From Paenibacillus sp. JCM 18996 (lineage in GTDB: Bacteria; Bacillota; Bacilli; Paenibacillales; NBRC-103111): 64,000 nt of DNA. Shown here one piece after another: positions 56,197 through 64,000 of the stretch. Each line of letters starts with the position of its first letter. Position 1 is the stretch's first letter. The position numbers were made by a program, and so were the translations under genes. The DNA is taken from NCBI GenBank assembly GCA_001313085.1, contig BBFE01000002.1, forward strand, positions 1-64,000, read 5' to 3'. Under the pieces are notes generated by a model. That model was not told the origin of the DNA and searched no databases. It saw only the letters and a list, made by a program, of their open reading frames with translations.

Positions 56197-56586
56197 ATGT
56201 ACAAAGGCTACATCGTCATTTCGCCGGCGGCAACGGCCAGCCTAACGTAACCACCGACTATCCTTCCGTCCAGCGCGCGTTGTAAGTGAACAGCGATGCC
56301 ATCCTTGTGGCCAAACAGGGGGTTGACGGGGTATATGACGGCGATCCGAAGCACAATCCTCAAGCGAAAAAAATATGTGTCTTTGCCCTACGACGAGGTG
56401 ATCAAGAGTGATCTGAAAATTATGGACCAATCCGCCTTCATCCTGGCGAGAGAATATAAGCTGTCTCTGCACGTCTTCAACTTTGACAAGGCAGGGTCCA
56501 TGAGCCAAATCTGCGAGGGTGAGGATATCGGGATATTGATCAGCGGCGTGGCAAGAGTGGAATTCGAAGGGCCTAGTGACGAATAA
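56197..56586 (+). pseudogene. Truncated UMP kinase (PyrH-like)
   Basis: Only the C-terminal half of an amino-acid-kinase-fold UMP kinase: GGNGQPNVTTDYPSVQRAL, DAILVAKQGVDGVYDGDPK, VFNFDKAGSMSQICEGEDIG. About 130 of about 240 residues; the N-terminal catalytic region is absent and the fragment starts 14 bp after the AraC gene. Two or three breaks (near 56222, 56278 and 56368) occur too. A real truncation, unlike the frame breaks elsewhere. Confidence 0.8.
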
Positions 56587-56649
56587 TAAAAAAGCCCTCT
56601 TTTGGCCCACCTTATAGAAGAGTCGCAACGAAAGGAGACCGCCAAAATC

Positions 56650-56814
56650 ATGCCAGAAAACAAAACGCACGACTACAATTACACCGGCACAGGGAACATG
56701 AATGCGGAGAACCAGGACATGGAGTTGAATTTCCTGGCGAACGCCATAGGAGCAGCAGTATTAGCGGATTCGAAGGGCGTTATTCCGCATATCGTTCACT
56801 CTCAGGAGGAATAA
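56650..56814 (+). CDS. Unknown 54-residue protein
   Basis: Intact, polar N-terminus (MPENKTHDYNYTGTGNMNAE) then a hydrophobic middle (LNFLANAIGAAVLADSKGVI). AGGAG upstream is about 12 bp away, long but usable. No family recognised; it could be a fragment. Confidence 0.45.
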   Translation: MPENKTHDYNYTGTGNMNAENQDMELNFLANAIGAAVLADSKGVIPHIVHSQEE

Positions 56815-56998
56815 CGGACTTGCAAGTCTCTATTCTGTTCAATAGTATCGGAGGAAGCCGGCAACTCAAAGAATAAGGACTTCGAACGGCGTTATCAGGT
56901 TAAAAAAAAGTATAAAAAAGGACCAAGATAACGCCTCGAAAATCCGCTATATTTGGAGACAGCGGGGGTAACCAGCAGGTTTCGCGTTTGCACTCCTT

Positions 56999-57186
56999 TT
57001 ATATCAGACCGCGCAGATAATCAACCGAACGTTTCGTATCCTCGGTCATCGAACGGAGGGGCTGCAAACCGCCGGGGTGCCACAGTTCCAGCGCCAGCCA
57101 TCCTTCATAGCCGGCGGCTGCGGCGGTCCGCAGGATGGCGGCTATGTCGACTTCGCCTTCCAGCAGGTCCTCCGTCGACATCTTTC
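56999..57186 (-). pseudogene. C-terminal fragment of a sugar isomerase/epimerase
   Basis: About 62 codons ending at 56999 (EDLLEGEVDIAAILRTAAAA, GYEGWLALELWHP) like the end of xylose-isomerase-type TIM-barrel proteins. The rest is missing: upstream, at about 57180, the sequence switches to an unrelated plus-strand frame. Confidence 0.65.
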
Positions 57187-57269
57187 CGGTTAACGACACG
57201 CTTGAAGAAGCAATGGACACGAACGCACTGGTCAATTACGACGAAACGGCTAAAGCGGGTAAAAAATAA
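57178..57269 (+). pseudogene. C-terminal fragment of an unidentified protein
   Basis: Open frame reading DTLEEAMDTNALVNYDETAK then stop at 57269. It has no start of its own and abuts the isomerase fragment; it looks like the tail of a secreted binding protein, but this is a guess. Confidence 0.35.
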
Positions 57270-57287
57270 TAAAGAATAGTGATAAGT

Positions 57288-57357
57288 CATCCTTGTGTGA
57301 TTGGGCGCTGCGAGCGCCTAACAGCAGCGGCATGCCGCACGCGAGGATGGTTTTTTT
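57288..57357 (+). terminator. Branched hairpin ending in T7
   Basis: CATCCTTGTGTG (57288-57299) pairs with CACGCGAGGATG (57338-57349) with two G-U pairs; inside are two hairpins, GGCGCT/AGCGCC (57304-57318) and GCGGC/GCCGC (57327-57338), then T7. A three-way junction that may terminate transcription or be an RNA in its own right. Confidence 0.6.
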
Positions 57358-57707
57358 CCTCCAATAAAGCATTTCTCCCCTTCTCTCCATTTTCATAATA
57401 CTAAATTTCCATAACATCTATACGAAACCGCTTTCTGTTTCAGGAATTTCGCCTAAAACGCATCGGCTGCTGACGGAGTTTGTTTTTTCAGGCTCAACCA
57501 CTTGATTATTCCAATCAAATCCCGTTTAAAAAAAGGTAAAAAAAACCATTTCTCCGCATTTATCTGAGGTAAGTCCGCCTTTTACAAAACAGGCGCGAAG
57601 CCGCAGGCTTTGGCTGCCTCTCCCTACACATACGGCGAAATCGGTGCGAATACTATACATATAGCTTTTAACAAACAGAGATAGAGAGTTAAGGGGATGA
57701 AGAAGGC
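57358..57707. other. Intergenic region before the PBP gene
   Basis: 350 bp, A-rich, no gene recognised. AGGGGATGAAGAAGG near its end is the ribosome site of the PBP gene. Confidence 0.4.
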
Positions 57708-59918
57708 ATGCAGCTACATGGAAAAGTGAGATTTTTTAATTTGCATCCAAAAAAAGCCCGGCCGACGCCGAACCGCCCAAGGAACCGTCGCCCTCGAAAA
57801 AAAGCAAAGATCCGCCGGTGGAAGGCACGGCACTTATGGTTTGCGCTTGTCGTCGTTGTGGGAATGGGGGTTCTGGCCTCGCTGGGAATGGCATGGGTAT
57901 GGGTAAAATCCCTCGATATCGGGAAATTGAGCAAGCCGCTGCCTGCGCCGTCCTATGTCTATGACCGGAGCGGTGCGAAGGCGTCGCAGCTGTCCAGCTC
58001 AACCTTGGAGCCCGTGAAGCTGGAGCAAATCTCGAAGCATATGAAGAATGCGATCATCGCGGTGGAAGACCGGCGGTTTTACACGCATTCCGGAGTCGAT
58101 CTGGTGTCGATCTCGCGAGCTTTGTACAGGGATTTACGTATGGGCAGCTTTGCTGAAGGAGGAAGCACCATTACGCAGCAGCTCGCCAAGAATATGTTCC
58201 TGCCAACCGATAAATCGTTAGGACGCAAAATGACGGAAGCCGGATACGCCTATAAAATCAACAGCACCTTTACAAAGGACCAGATTCTGGAGCTGTATTT
58301 GAATCAAATTTATTTCGGAGAAGGCGCGTATGGGGTACAGGGAGCGAGCAAGCATTATTTTAATAAAAAACGCAGCCGACCTGTCCATCGAAGAAGCGGC
58401 TCTGCTGGCGGGCCTGCCTAAAGCGCCTTCCGCGAACAATCCTGTGAAGAACAAGACGGCGGCTTTGGACAGAAGAAATGTGGTGCTCGCACTCATGAAG
58501 GAGCAGAATTATATTACCGACGAAGAGTACAAATTGGCGCTGGCAGCGCCTATCGCTCTGGCAACCGAGAAGCCCGACGACCTCAAAGGGAAGAACCCGG
58601 CTACGTGGATTATGTGATTGATGAGGCGACCAAGGTTTACGGCTTTACCGAGCAGCAGATTACAACAGGAGGTCTGCAACTATACACCGAGCTGAATCCG
58701 GCCGTGCAGGCGGCTGTGGATGAAGTATACGCCAATAACGACTTCTTCCCGACCAGTCAGCCCGACCAGCTGATCCAGAGCGGCGCCGTCGTATTGAACC
58801 ATTATACCGGCGGAATCCAGGCGATTGCAGGAAGCCGCAAGAACAGCGCAGCCAGAGGCTTTAATCATGCTACGGAGCTGGCGAATCAGCTGGATCCGCA
58901 TTCAAGCCTATAGCGGTGTACGCCCCGGCTTTGGAAAAAAGGATACACCCCTAATTCCATACTCTACGACGGGCCTCTCGATATCAATGGGTATAAACCG
59001 CAGAATTGGGACCGACAATACCGAGGCCAGGTGACCATGCAGGATGCGATTATGAACTCCTGGAACATTCCTGCAGTTTGGCTGTTGAATGAGATTGGCA
59101 TTACGACCGGCATGGATTTTACGACAAAGTTGGGGATCCCTTTAACCAAGGACGACCGTAAGCTCGGTATAGCCTTGGGCGGTTTATCGAAAGGCGTTTC
59201 CCCGTTGCAGATGGCGCAGGCGTTTTCCGCTTTTGCCAATCAGGGATCTATGTTCAAGGCCCATGCCATTACCAAAATCACCACTGCGGACGGCAAAGTA
59301 TTGGCCGAAGCCAAGCCCTCCCCCACACAGGTGATGAGCGCCCAGAACGCTTATACCATGACACAATTGCTGCAAAATGCTGTTATGAACGGGACCGGCC
59401 ATAATGCCTTGCTGGACCGTCCTGTCGCCGGGAAGACCGGTACGACCCAGCTGCCGGCCACAAAGGAATTTGCCGACATCGGCAACAACGGAACCAAAGA
59501 CGCCTGGTTTGTCGGGTACACACCGGAGCTCACCGCAGCGATCTGGCTGGGCTACGACAAAACGGATAAGAACCATTACCTGACCACTTCCGGCGGCGCG
59601 GCTCCGGCGGTGCTGTTCCGCGAAATTATGGTCAGGGCGTTGAAAGGCACCACGCCTATGCCGTTCAATGTGCCTCAAGGCTATGTGAACCCGTTCCAGC
59701 AGGCTCAGTCCCAACCTGCCGATCAACCTCCCGCAGAGACTGCCGCGCAGCTGCCGCCGCCTCAACAGCCGACAGTGCAGCAGCCGAGACCGAAACGGGA
59801 TAAACAGCAGGATATGAGGGATCAAGTCAATAAATGGCTGGAGCAGCAGCGTAAACAAAACAAATATGACCATGGCCGCGGGAACGGGCGTGGACAAGGC
59901 GATGAACAAGACGATTGA
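57708..59918 (+). CDS. Class A penicillin-binding protein (PBP1A-like)
   Basis: About 737 residues. Basic cytoplasmic N-terminus (RPRNRRPRKKAKIRRWKAR), one TM helix, glycosyltransferase motifs VEDRRFYTHSG and GGSTITQQLAKN, transpeptidase SxxK in GSAFKP, SWN in MNSWNIPA, KTGT in AGKTGTTQ. The tail is P/Q-rich then charged. Breaks near 58365, 58605, 58897 (AGC for AGCC, just before the active Ser) and 58935. A second class A PBP in this window beside the PbpG-like one. Confidence 0.93.
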
Positions 59919-59935
59919 ACTACAGGAACCCGCTT

Positions 59936-59976
59936 TTCCTCGGAGGGAGAGCGGGTTCTTTTTTTTACAGCTGAAC
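59936..59976 (+). terminator. Terminator after the PBP gene
   Basis: GAACCCGCT, loop, AGCGGGTTC, then T8. Confidence 0.9.
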
Positions 59977-59980
59977 AGTA

Positions 59981-60289
59981 TTAGTAGCGGGGACTTCTTC
60001 TCATAGCCAGAATCGTCACAATGGAAATGATAATCCCGATTATTCTCGGTATGTACCCCAAGGCCGGAATAAAGCCCAGCAGACCCATAACCAGATTGAC
60101 CGCCGTGAAAGTTACCGTTCCGTTGCGGTTGACGATACCAAGCACCATGCTGATGAAAATGCAGGGAATGACCCAGCCGGAAGTCCAGAGATAAACAAAG
60201 GGGATCAAAGACAGCACATAGCCCGCGGCAATACAAAGTTCAACGATCGCCTGCACGCCGTTCAGAAGCTTTGACGTTTCCGCTCTCAT
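59981..60289 (-). CDS. Small membrane protein of unknown function
   Basis: Intact, 102 residues, three or four hydrophobic segments (AIVELCIAAGYVLSLIPF, VIPCIFISMVLGIVN, IIGIIISIVTILAM). No family recognised with certainty. Convergent with the PBP gene. Confidence 0.75.
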   Translation of the reverse strand: MRAETSKLLNGVQAIVELCIAAGYVLSLIPFVYLWTSGWVIPCIFISMVLGIVNRNGTVTFTAVNLVMGLLGFIPALGYIPRIIGIIISIVTILAMRRSPRY

Positions 60290-60313
60290 TTTGCACCACC
60301 TCTTCCTTCAAAT

Positions 60314-61150
60314 TTAGAAATCAAAATTGTCCGGGTCGGCGCCCACCCGCCTGTCCTGGTTCAATTCATCCACACGCGCCATGTCCTCCGCCGAAAGCTC
60401 GAAGTCGAAAATGTCGGCATTTTCGCGGATGCGGGACTCTGTCACCGATTTGGGAATGGTTACGACGCCGTTCTGCAGGTCCCAGCGAAGAATGACCTGT
60501 GCCGCGGATTTGTTGTATTTTTTTTGCCCGATTTCGATCAGGGTCGAATGGTTGATTAATTCTTTACCCTGCATAAGCGGACTCCAGGCTTCCAGCTGAA
60601 TCGAATTCGCTTTACAGAAGCTTAGCAGCTCTTTCTGCGCAAGCCTCGGATGATACTCCACCTGATTGACCGCCGGTACGATCTCACTGTTGCTCATCAG
60701 GTCCTGAAGATGGTGAATTTGGAAGTTGCTCACTCCGATCGCGCGGACACGTCCGTCTTTGTACAGCTTCTCCAGAGCTTTCCAGGTCTCGTTGTACTTG
60801 CCTTTTACCGGCCAATGGATGAGGTAGAGATCCACGTAATCCATGCCCAATCTCTCAAGGCTTTCATCATAAGCTTTCAAAGCGCTTTCATATCCTTGAT
60901 CAGAGTTCCATACCTTTGTAGTTACGAACAGCTCGTCCCGCGTAATGCCCGATTCTTTGATCGCCTCGCCCACTCCGGACTCATTCTTGTATACAGCAGC
61001 CGTGTCGATGCTTCGATACCCGGCCTCAATAGCCGCTTTCACCGCGCGTTTTACTTCTTCCCCATCCTCCGCTTTCCAAACTCCTAGACCCAGCCACGGC
61101 ATCTTAATTCCGTTATTGAGTTCCGTCGTCGCCTGAATGCTGTTTACCAT
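60314..61150 (-). CDS. Aldo/keto reductase
   Basis: Intact, 278 residues. Catalytic tetrad: Asp in SIDTAAVY, Tyr in the same motif, Lys in VTTKVW, His in LIHWP. NADPH-binding end IPKSVTESRIRENADIF. YtbE/YvgN-like (AKR5 group); broad aldehyde reductase. ATG 61150. Confidence 0.95.
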   Translation of the reverse strand: MVNSIQATTELNNGIKMPWLGLGVWKAEDGEEVKRAVKAAIEAGYRSIDTAAVYKNESGVGEAIKESGITRDELFVTTKVWNSDQGYESALKAYDESLERLGMDYVDLYLIHWPVKGKYNETWKALEKLYKDGRVRAIGVSNFQIHHLQDLMSNSEIVPAVNQVEYHPRLAQKELLSFCKANSIQLEAWSPLMQGKELINHSTLIEIGQKKYNKSAAQVILRWDLQNGVVTIPKSVTESRIRENADIFDFELSAEDMARVDELNQDRRVGADPDNFDF

Positions 61151-61307
61151 ATGTAACTCCTCCCAATTCTATATATAATAAAATCCATTACAGGGACATC
61201 ATACCATACAAAAGGCACAGTAATAAAACCGCAGGAACGAAGGATTCTGACCGGGCGAAAAAAAGGTTAAATAAAAGAACAAAAAAACCGAAAGGAGCTG
61301 CGGAATA

Positions 61308-61638
61308 ATGCTCGTAAGAACTTACAGCCAAATTCTAGGTGTTGTCTTCGTGGCTTTGGGACTGTTCAGCTTCTACGCGCCGTTCCGGGATACGATGCAG
61401 CTGGCCACGGTACACGGCCTGGTTTACTTCATCACGGGAATGGCGGCACTCACAGCCTGCACAAGATCTTTCCACAGCACGATGTGCTGCCGGATGATCG
61501 GCGTCGTTTATCTGCTGCTGGGCCTCGCCGGACTGTTTTCCAGCCAACTGATGGGAGTCATGAGTGTAACTCCGATTCTCACCGTCATCCATTTAGTCGT
61601 GGGGATTTCCGCCTCGGCGCTGGGATTTTTTTGCATGA
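61308..61638 (+). CDS. Small four-helix membrane protein (DUF4383-like)
   Basis: About 109 residues: TYSQILGVVFVALGLFSFYA, LVYFITGMAALTACT, CRMIGVVYLLLGLAGLFS, TVIHLVVGISASALGFF. If T7 near 61626-61632 is six, the frame stops at 61638 (GFFA then TGA); otherwise it runs on into unrelated sequence. GGAGC before ATG 61308. Confidence 0.7.
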
Positions 61639-61916
61639 AGATACGATTGACAGGAACACCCCCGCCGTATGACGGGCATTACTTGGGCGGCTCCGGGCCG
61701 CTCTTTTCTATTTGGCAGGCAGGTGTTACTTTCTTGCATGATCAGGCAGGCTCTTCATACTTGATCCGCGCGAGCTGCTGTCGACCACAATCGACGCAGG
61801 CCAGCAAGCGGTGCCGCTGCGCTTTCTTTCTGAATTCTGCCACTATTTGCATGCTTCAAACCCGTTCATTTGGTTTTATTACTGTCATACTATTTCGCTT
61901 GATTGGGGTCCCAGCC
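61639..61916. other. Intergenic region with an unexplained open stretch
   Basis: 278 bp. A frame open from 61741 to 61926 (DPRELLSTTIDAGQQAVPLR ...) has no start codon and no family I know; it may be a gene remnant. Confidence 0.35.
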
Positions 61917-63406
61917 ATGAAACCTAATGCCGCAAATCCGCTATACCCGATAAAGAAAGTACATAACCGCCGGCGGCGCCATCTCAGGGTCCAGGCTGTT
62001 CTCGTCATTGTAATCCTGTGGCTGGCCGCCGTGATGCTGTATCAGACGCAGAAGCCGCTCCCGGCCGGAGTTTCTTTTGAAGGAAAGGTCCACCACGTGC
62101 AGGATGTCGACTTTCTTTGGGATTTATCCTATAAAAAAAAGCCGGACGGTTCGCAGACCTACGACCAGAGGATCTTCGACCATGTATATCAAGCGATCGG
62201 CTCCGCGCAAAAAAAATTTGTGGTAGTGGACATGTTTCTGTTCAACGGATATTACGATAAAAAAACAAATCTTTCCCCCCTCTAAGCGAAACGCTGGCGC
62301 AGAAACTGATCGACCGCAAGAAGCAGGTGCCTGGGCTGCAGGTCATCGTTCTGTCCGACGAGGTCAACACCTCTTATGGCTCTCATCCGGCCCGCGAGTT
62401 GGAAAAGCTCAAAGCGGCGGGCATCCCCTGCCTTATTACACCCACGGATCAGCTGAGAGACTCCACTCCGTTCTATTCCGCGGTATGGCGTACTTTCCTG
62501 CAGTGGTTCGGCCAAACGGGCAAAGGGTGGATTCCGAACCCGATGGCGAACACCGCTCCTCCCATGACGCTGCGCTCTTATCTGGAGCTGTTCAATGTAA
62601 AGGCCAACCACCGCAAAGCCGTAATCACGGAGAACACCGCCATTGTCATGTCCGCCAATGCGCACGATGCCAGCTTTTATAACTCCAATATCGGTTTTGA
62701 AGTAAAAGGAAGCGCCCTGATAGAGGACTCGCTGACTGCAGAGCAGGCGGTGTCCGATCTGGCTGGGGGACCGAAGCTGCCCGAGTACAAGAGCGACGGT
62801 AGGGAATCGGGGGACACTGGCGTACAGCTGTTAACGGAAGGCAAAATTTACAGCCATCTGCTGGATACTATAAAAGCGAGCAAGCCCGGCGATACGATAT
62901 GGATGGGGATGTTCTACCTGGCCGACCGTTCGGTGATAAGGGAGCTGCTGCAGGCGGCCGAAAGAGGCGTGAAAATTAACCTGATCCTGGACCCCAACCA
63001 GAACGCGTTCGGCCAGGATAAAATCGGCATCCCCAACCGCCCGGTGGCGAGGGAGCTGATGGAGAAATCGAATGGCCGCATCGAAATCCGCTGGTATAAC
63101 ACACTGAAAGAGCAGTATCATACCAAACTGTTAATGGTGACCAATGCCACGCAATCCGTTATTCTGGGCGGTTCCGCGAATTTTACTCCCAGAAATCTGG
63201 ACGATCTGAATCTGGAAAATAATCTGCTTGTCACCGCGCCTTCCGGCAGCCGGGTGGCCCAGGAGACGGGCGCCTATTTCCGCAGGCTGTGGAGCAACGA
63301 CGGGGCGCAGTATACGCTCGATTATCCGGCTTACGAGGACAAGATGGTTCCTGTCAAGAGAGTACTGTACCGGCTGCAAGGGCTGCTGGGCTTTACTACG
63401 TTCTAG
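61917..63406 (+). CDS. Phospholipase D-like membrane-anchored protein
   Basis: About 496 residues. N-terminal TM anchor (VQAVLVIVILWLAAVMLY), then two PLD repeats: NHRKAVITENTAIVMSANAH and YHTKLLMVTNATQSVILGG. The HxK pairs are kept, but the Asp of the HxKxxxxD motif is Glu in the first and Thr in the second, so activity may be altered. Breaks: A8 near 62134, A7 near 62211 and near 62275. ATG 61917. Role may be phospholipid or nucleic acid hydrolysis; open. Confidence 0.85.
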
Positions 63407-63437
63407 CGTCCAATCGGATAACGCCTATAACATGAGA

Positions 63438-64000
63438 TTATTTAGACAAAGCTTTTTTTCGCCAGCATCAACGCTCCGCACAGGCCTGCGTTATCGCCTA
63501 GCCCCGGCGGTACGATATACCGGTCTATCCCCGACAGGATTTCTTCTTTTTTGCACATAGCCGTTTAACGACTCCTGCACCTTTTGCCTGATGAGCGGGA
63601 ACAGCTGGGCCTGCTGCATTACGCCGCCGCCCATAATGATCCTCTTGGGGGACAGGATATAAATGAACTGCACTGCCGCTTGAGCCAGATAATGCGCTTC
63701 CACCTCCCAAACCCGGCCTTCCGCGACCAGTTCGGCCCCCTTCCTGCCCCATCTCTTCTCGATTGCCGGACCGGCCGCCATACCCTCAAGGCAGCCTCCA
63801 TGAAACGGACACGCTCCCGCAAACTCATCCTCCGGATGCTTAATCACCGAAATGTGGCCCATCTCCGGATGAAGCAGTCCGTGCAGCAGATTGCCTTCCA
63901 CCACCGCTCCTGCCCCGATCCCGGTTCCTATGGTAACGTATACACAGCTGTCCAGCCCTTTAGCCGCTCCCCATTCCGCTTCGCCAAGCGCCGCCGCGTT
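63438..64000 (-). CDS. ROK-family sugar kinase, C-terminal part (runs off window)
   Basis: Partial; the start lies beyond 64000. Phosphate/ATP segment VTIGTGIGAGAVV, substrate His in PEMGHISV, zinc site CPFHGGCLEG, then MGGGVMQQAQLFPLI. Fructokinase-like. Breaks near 63550-63555 and 63453-63459 (A/T runs); with six A the end is LAKKALSK. Next gene on the other strand is the PLD-like protein. Confidence 0.9.

Noticed and set aside
61741..61926. Open frame before the PLD gene
   Set aside because: No start codon and no recognised family; kept only as a note on the intergenic region.

Overview
The window is chromosomal DNA of a spore-forming Firmicute, most likely Paenibacillus or a close relative. 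The evidence is bofA and spo0F, a Bacillus-type long SRP RNA, S-box and ydaO-type riboswitches, YesMN-like two-component systems, and gene order known from B. subtilis: scr-dnaX-ebfC-recR-yaaL-bofA; rpmE-rho-murA-fbaA-spo0F-pyrG-rpoE; argS-ywiB; speB-speE-pbpG-ywhD; ywqA-ywqB. Most genes, including essential ones (dnaX, rho, murA, pyrG, argS), carry one or more frame breaks. These fall mainly where A/T runs look one base too long or where short G/C runs look one base too short, so they are most simply sequence errors in a draft assembly. Broken but otherwise complete genes are therefore annotated as CDS across the break.

Layout. 0-17.8 kb, mostly minus strand, is housekeeping and early sporulation: bofA, yaaL, recR, ebfC, dnaX, a PAS histidine kinase, SRP RNA, rpmE, a radical SAM protein, rho, murA, fbaA, spo0F, pyrG (with a GGGC start and attenuator), rpoE, a plus-strand subtilase, argS and ywiB. 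18.3-26.7 kb is a minus-strand sugar-acid operon: ABC importer binding protein and two permeases, YesM/YesN-like sensor and regulator, galactonate dehydratase, KDPG-type aldolase. 27.2-34.2 kb holds speEB, a class A PBP (pbpG position), a cation/proton antiporter and ywhD. 34.5-43.4 kb is mixed: M1 peptidase with a membrane partner, a c-di-AMP riboswitch before an NlpC/P60 endopeptidase, an XRE-controlled membrane cluster, sulfurtransferase, GNAT, VOC, pterin dehydratase. 43.5-48 kb is ywqB-ywqA (SWIM protein and SNF2 helicase). 48-51.1 kb is SAM-riboswitch metNIQ. 51.2-56.2 kb is the Leloir operon galKET with a divergent AraC regulator. 56.2-57.4 kb is a graveyard of gene fragments. 57.7-64 kb holds a second class A PBP, an aldo-keto reductase, small membrane proteins, a phospholipase D-like protein and the end of a ROK sugar kinase.

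The most unusual signal is a pair of about 300 bp intergenic elements at 26843-27147 and 32831-33123. They lie in opposite orientation, flank speB-speE-pbpG-antiporter, each directly follow a terminator, share potential helices, a consensus DnaA box and a conserved short reading frame, and match no element I can name.
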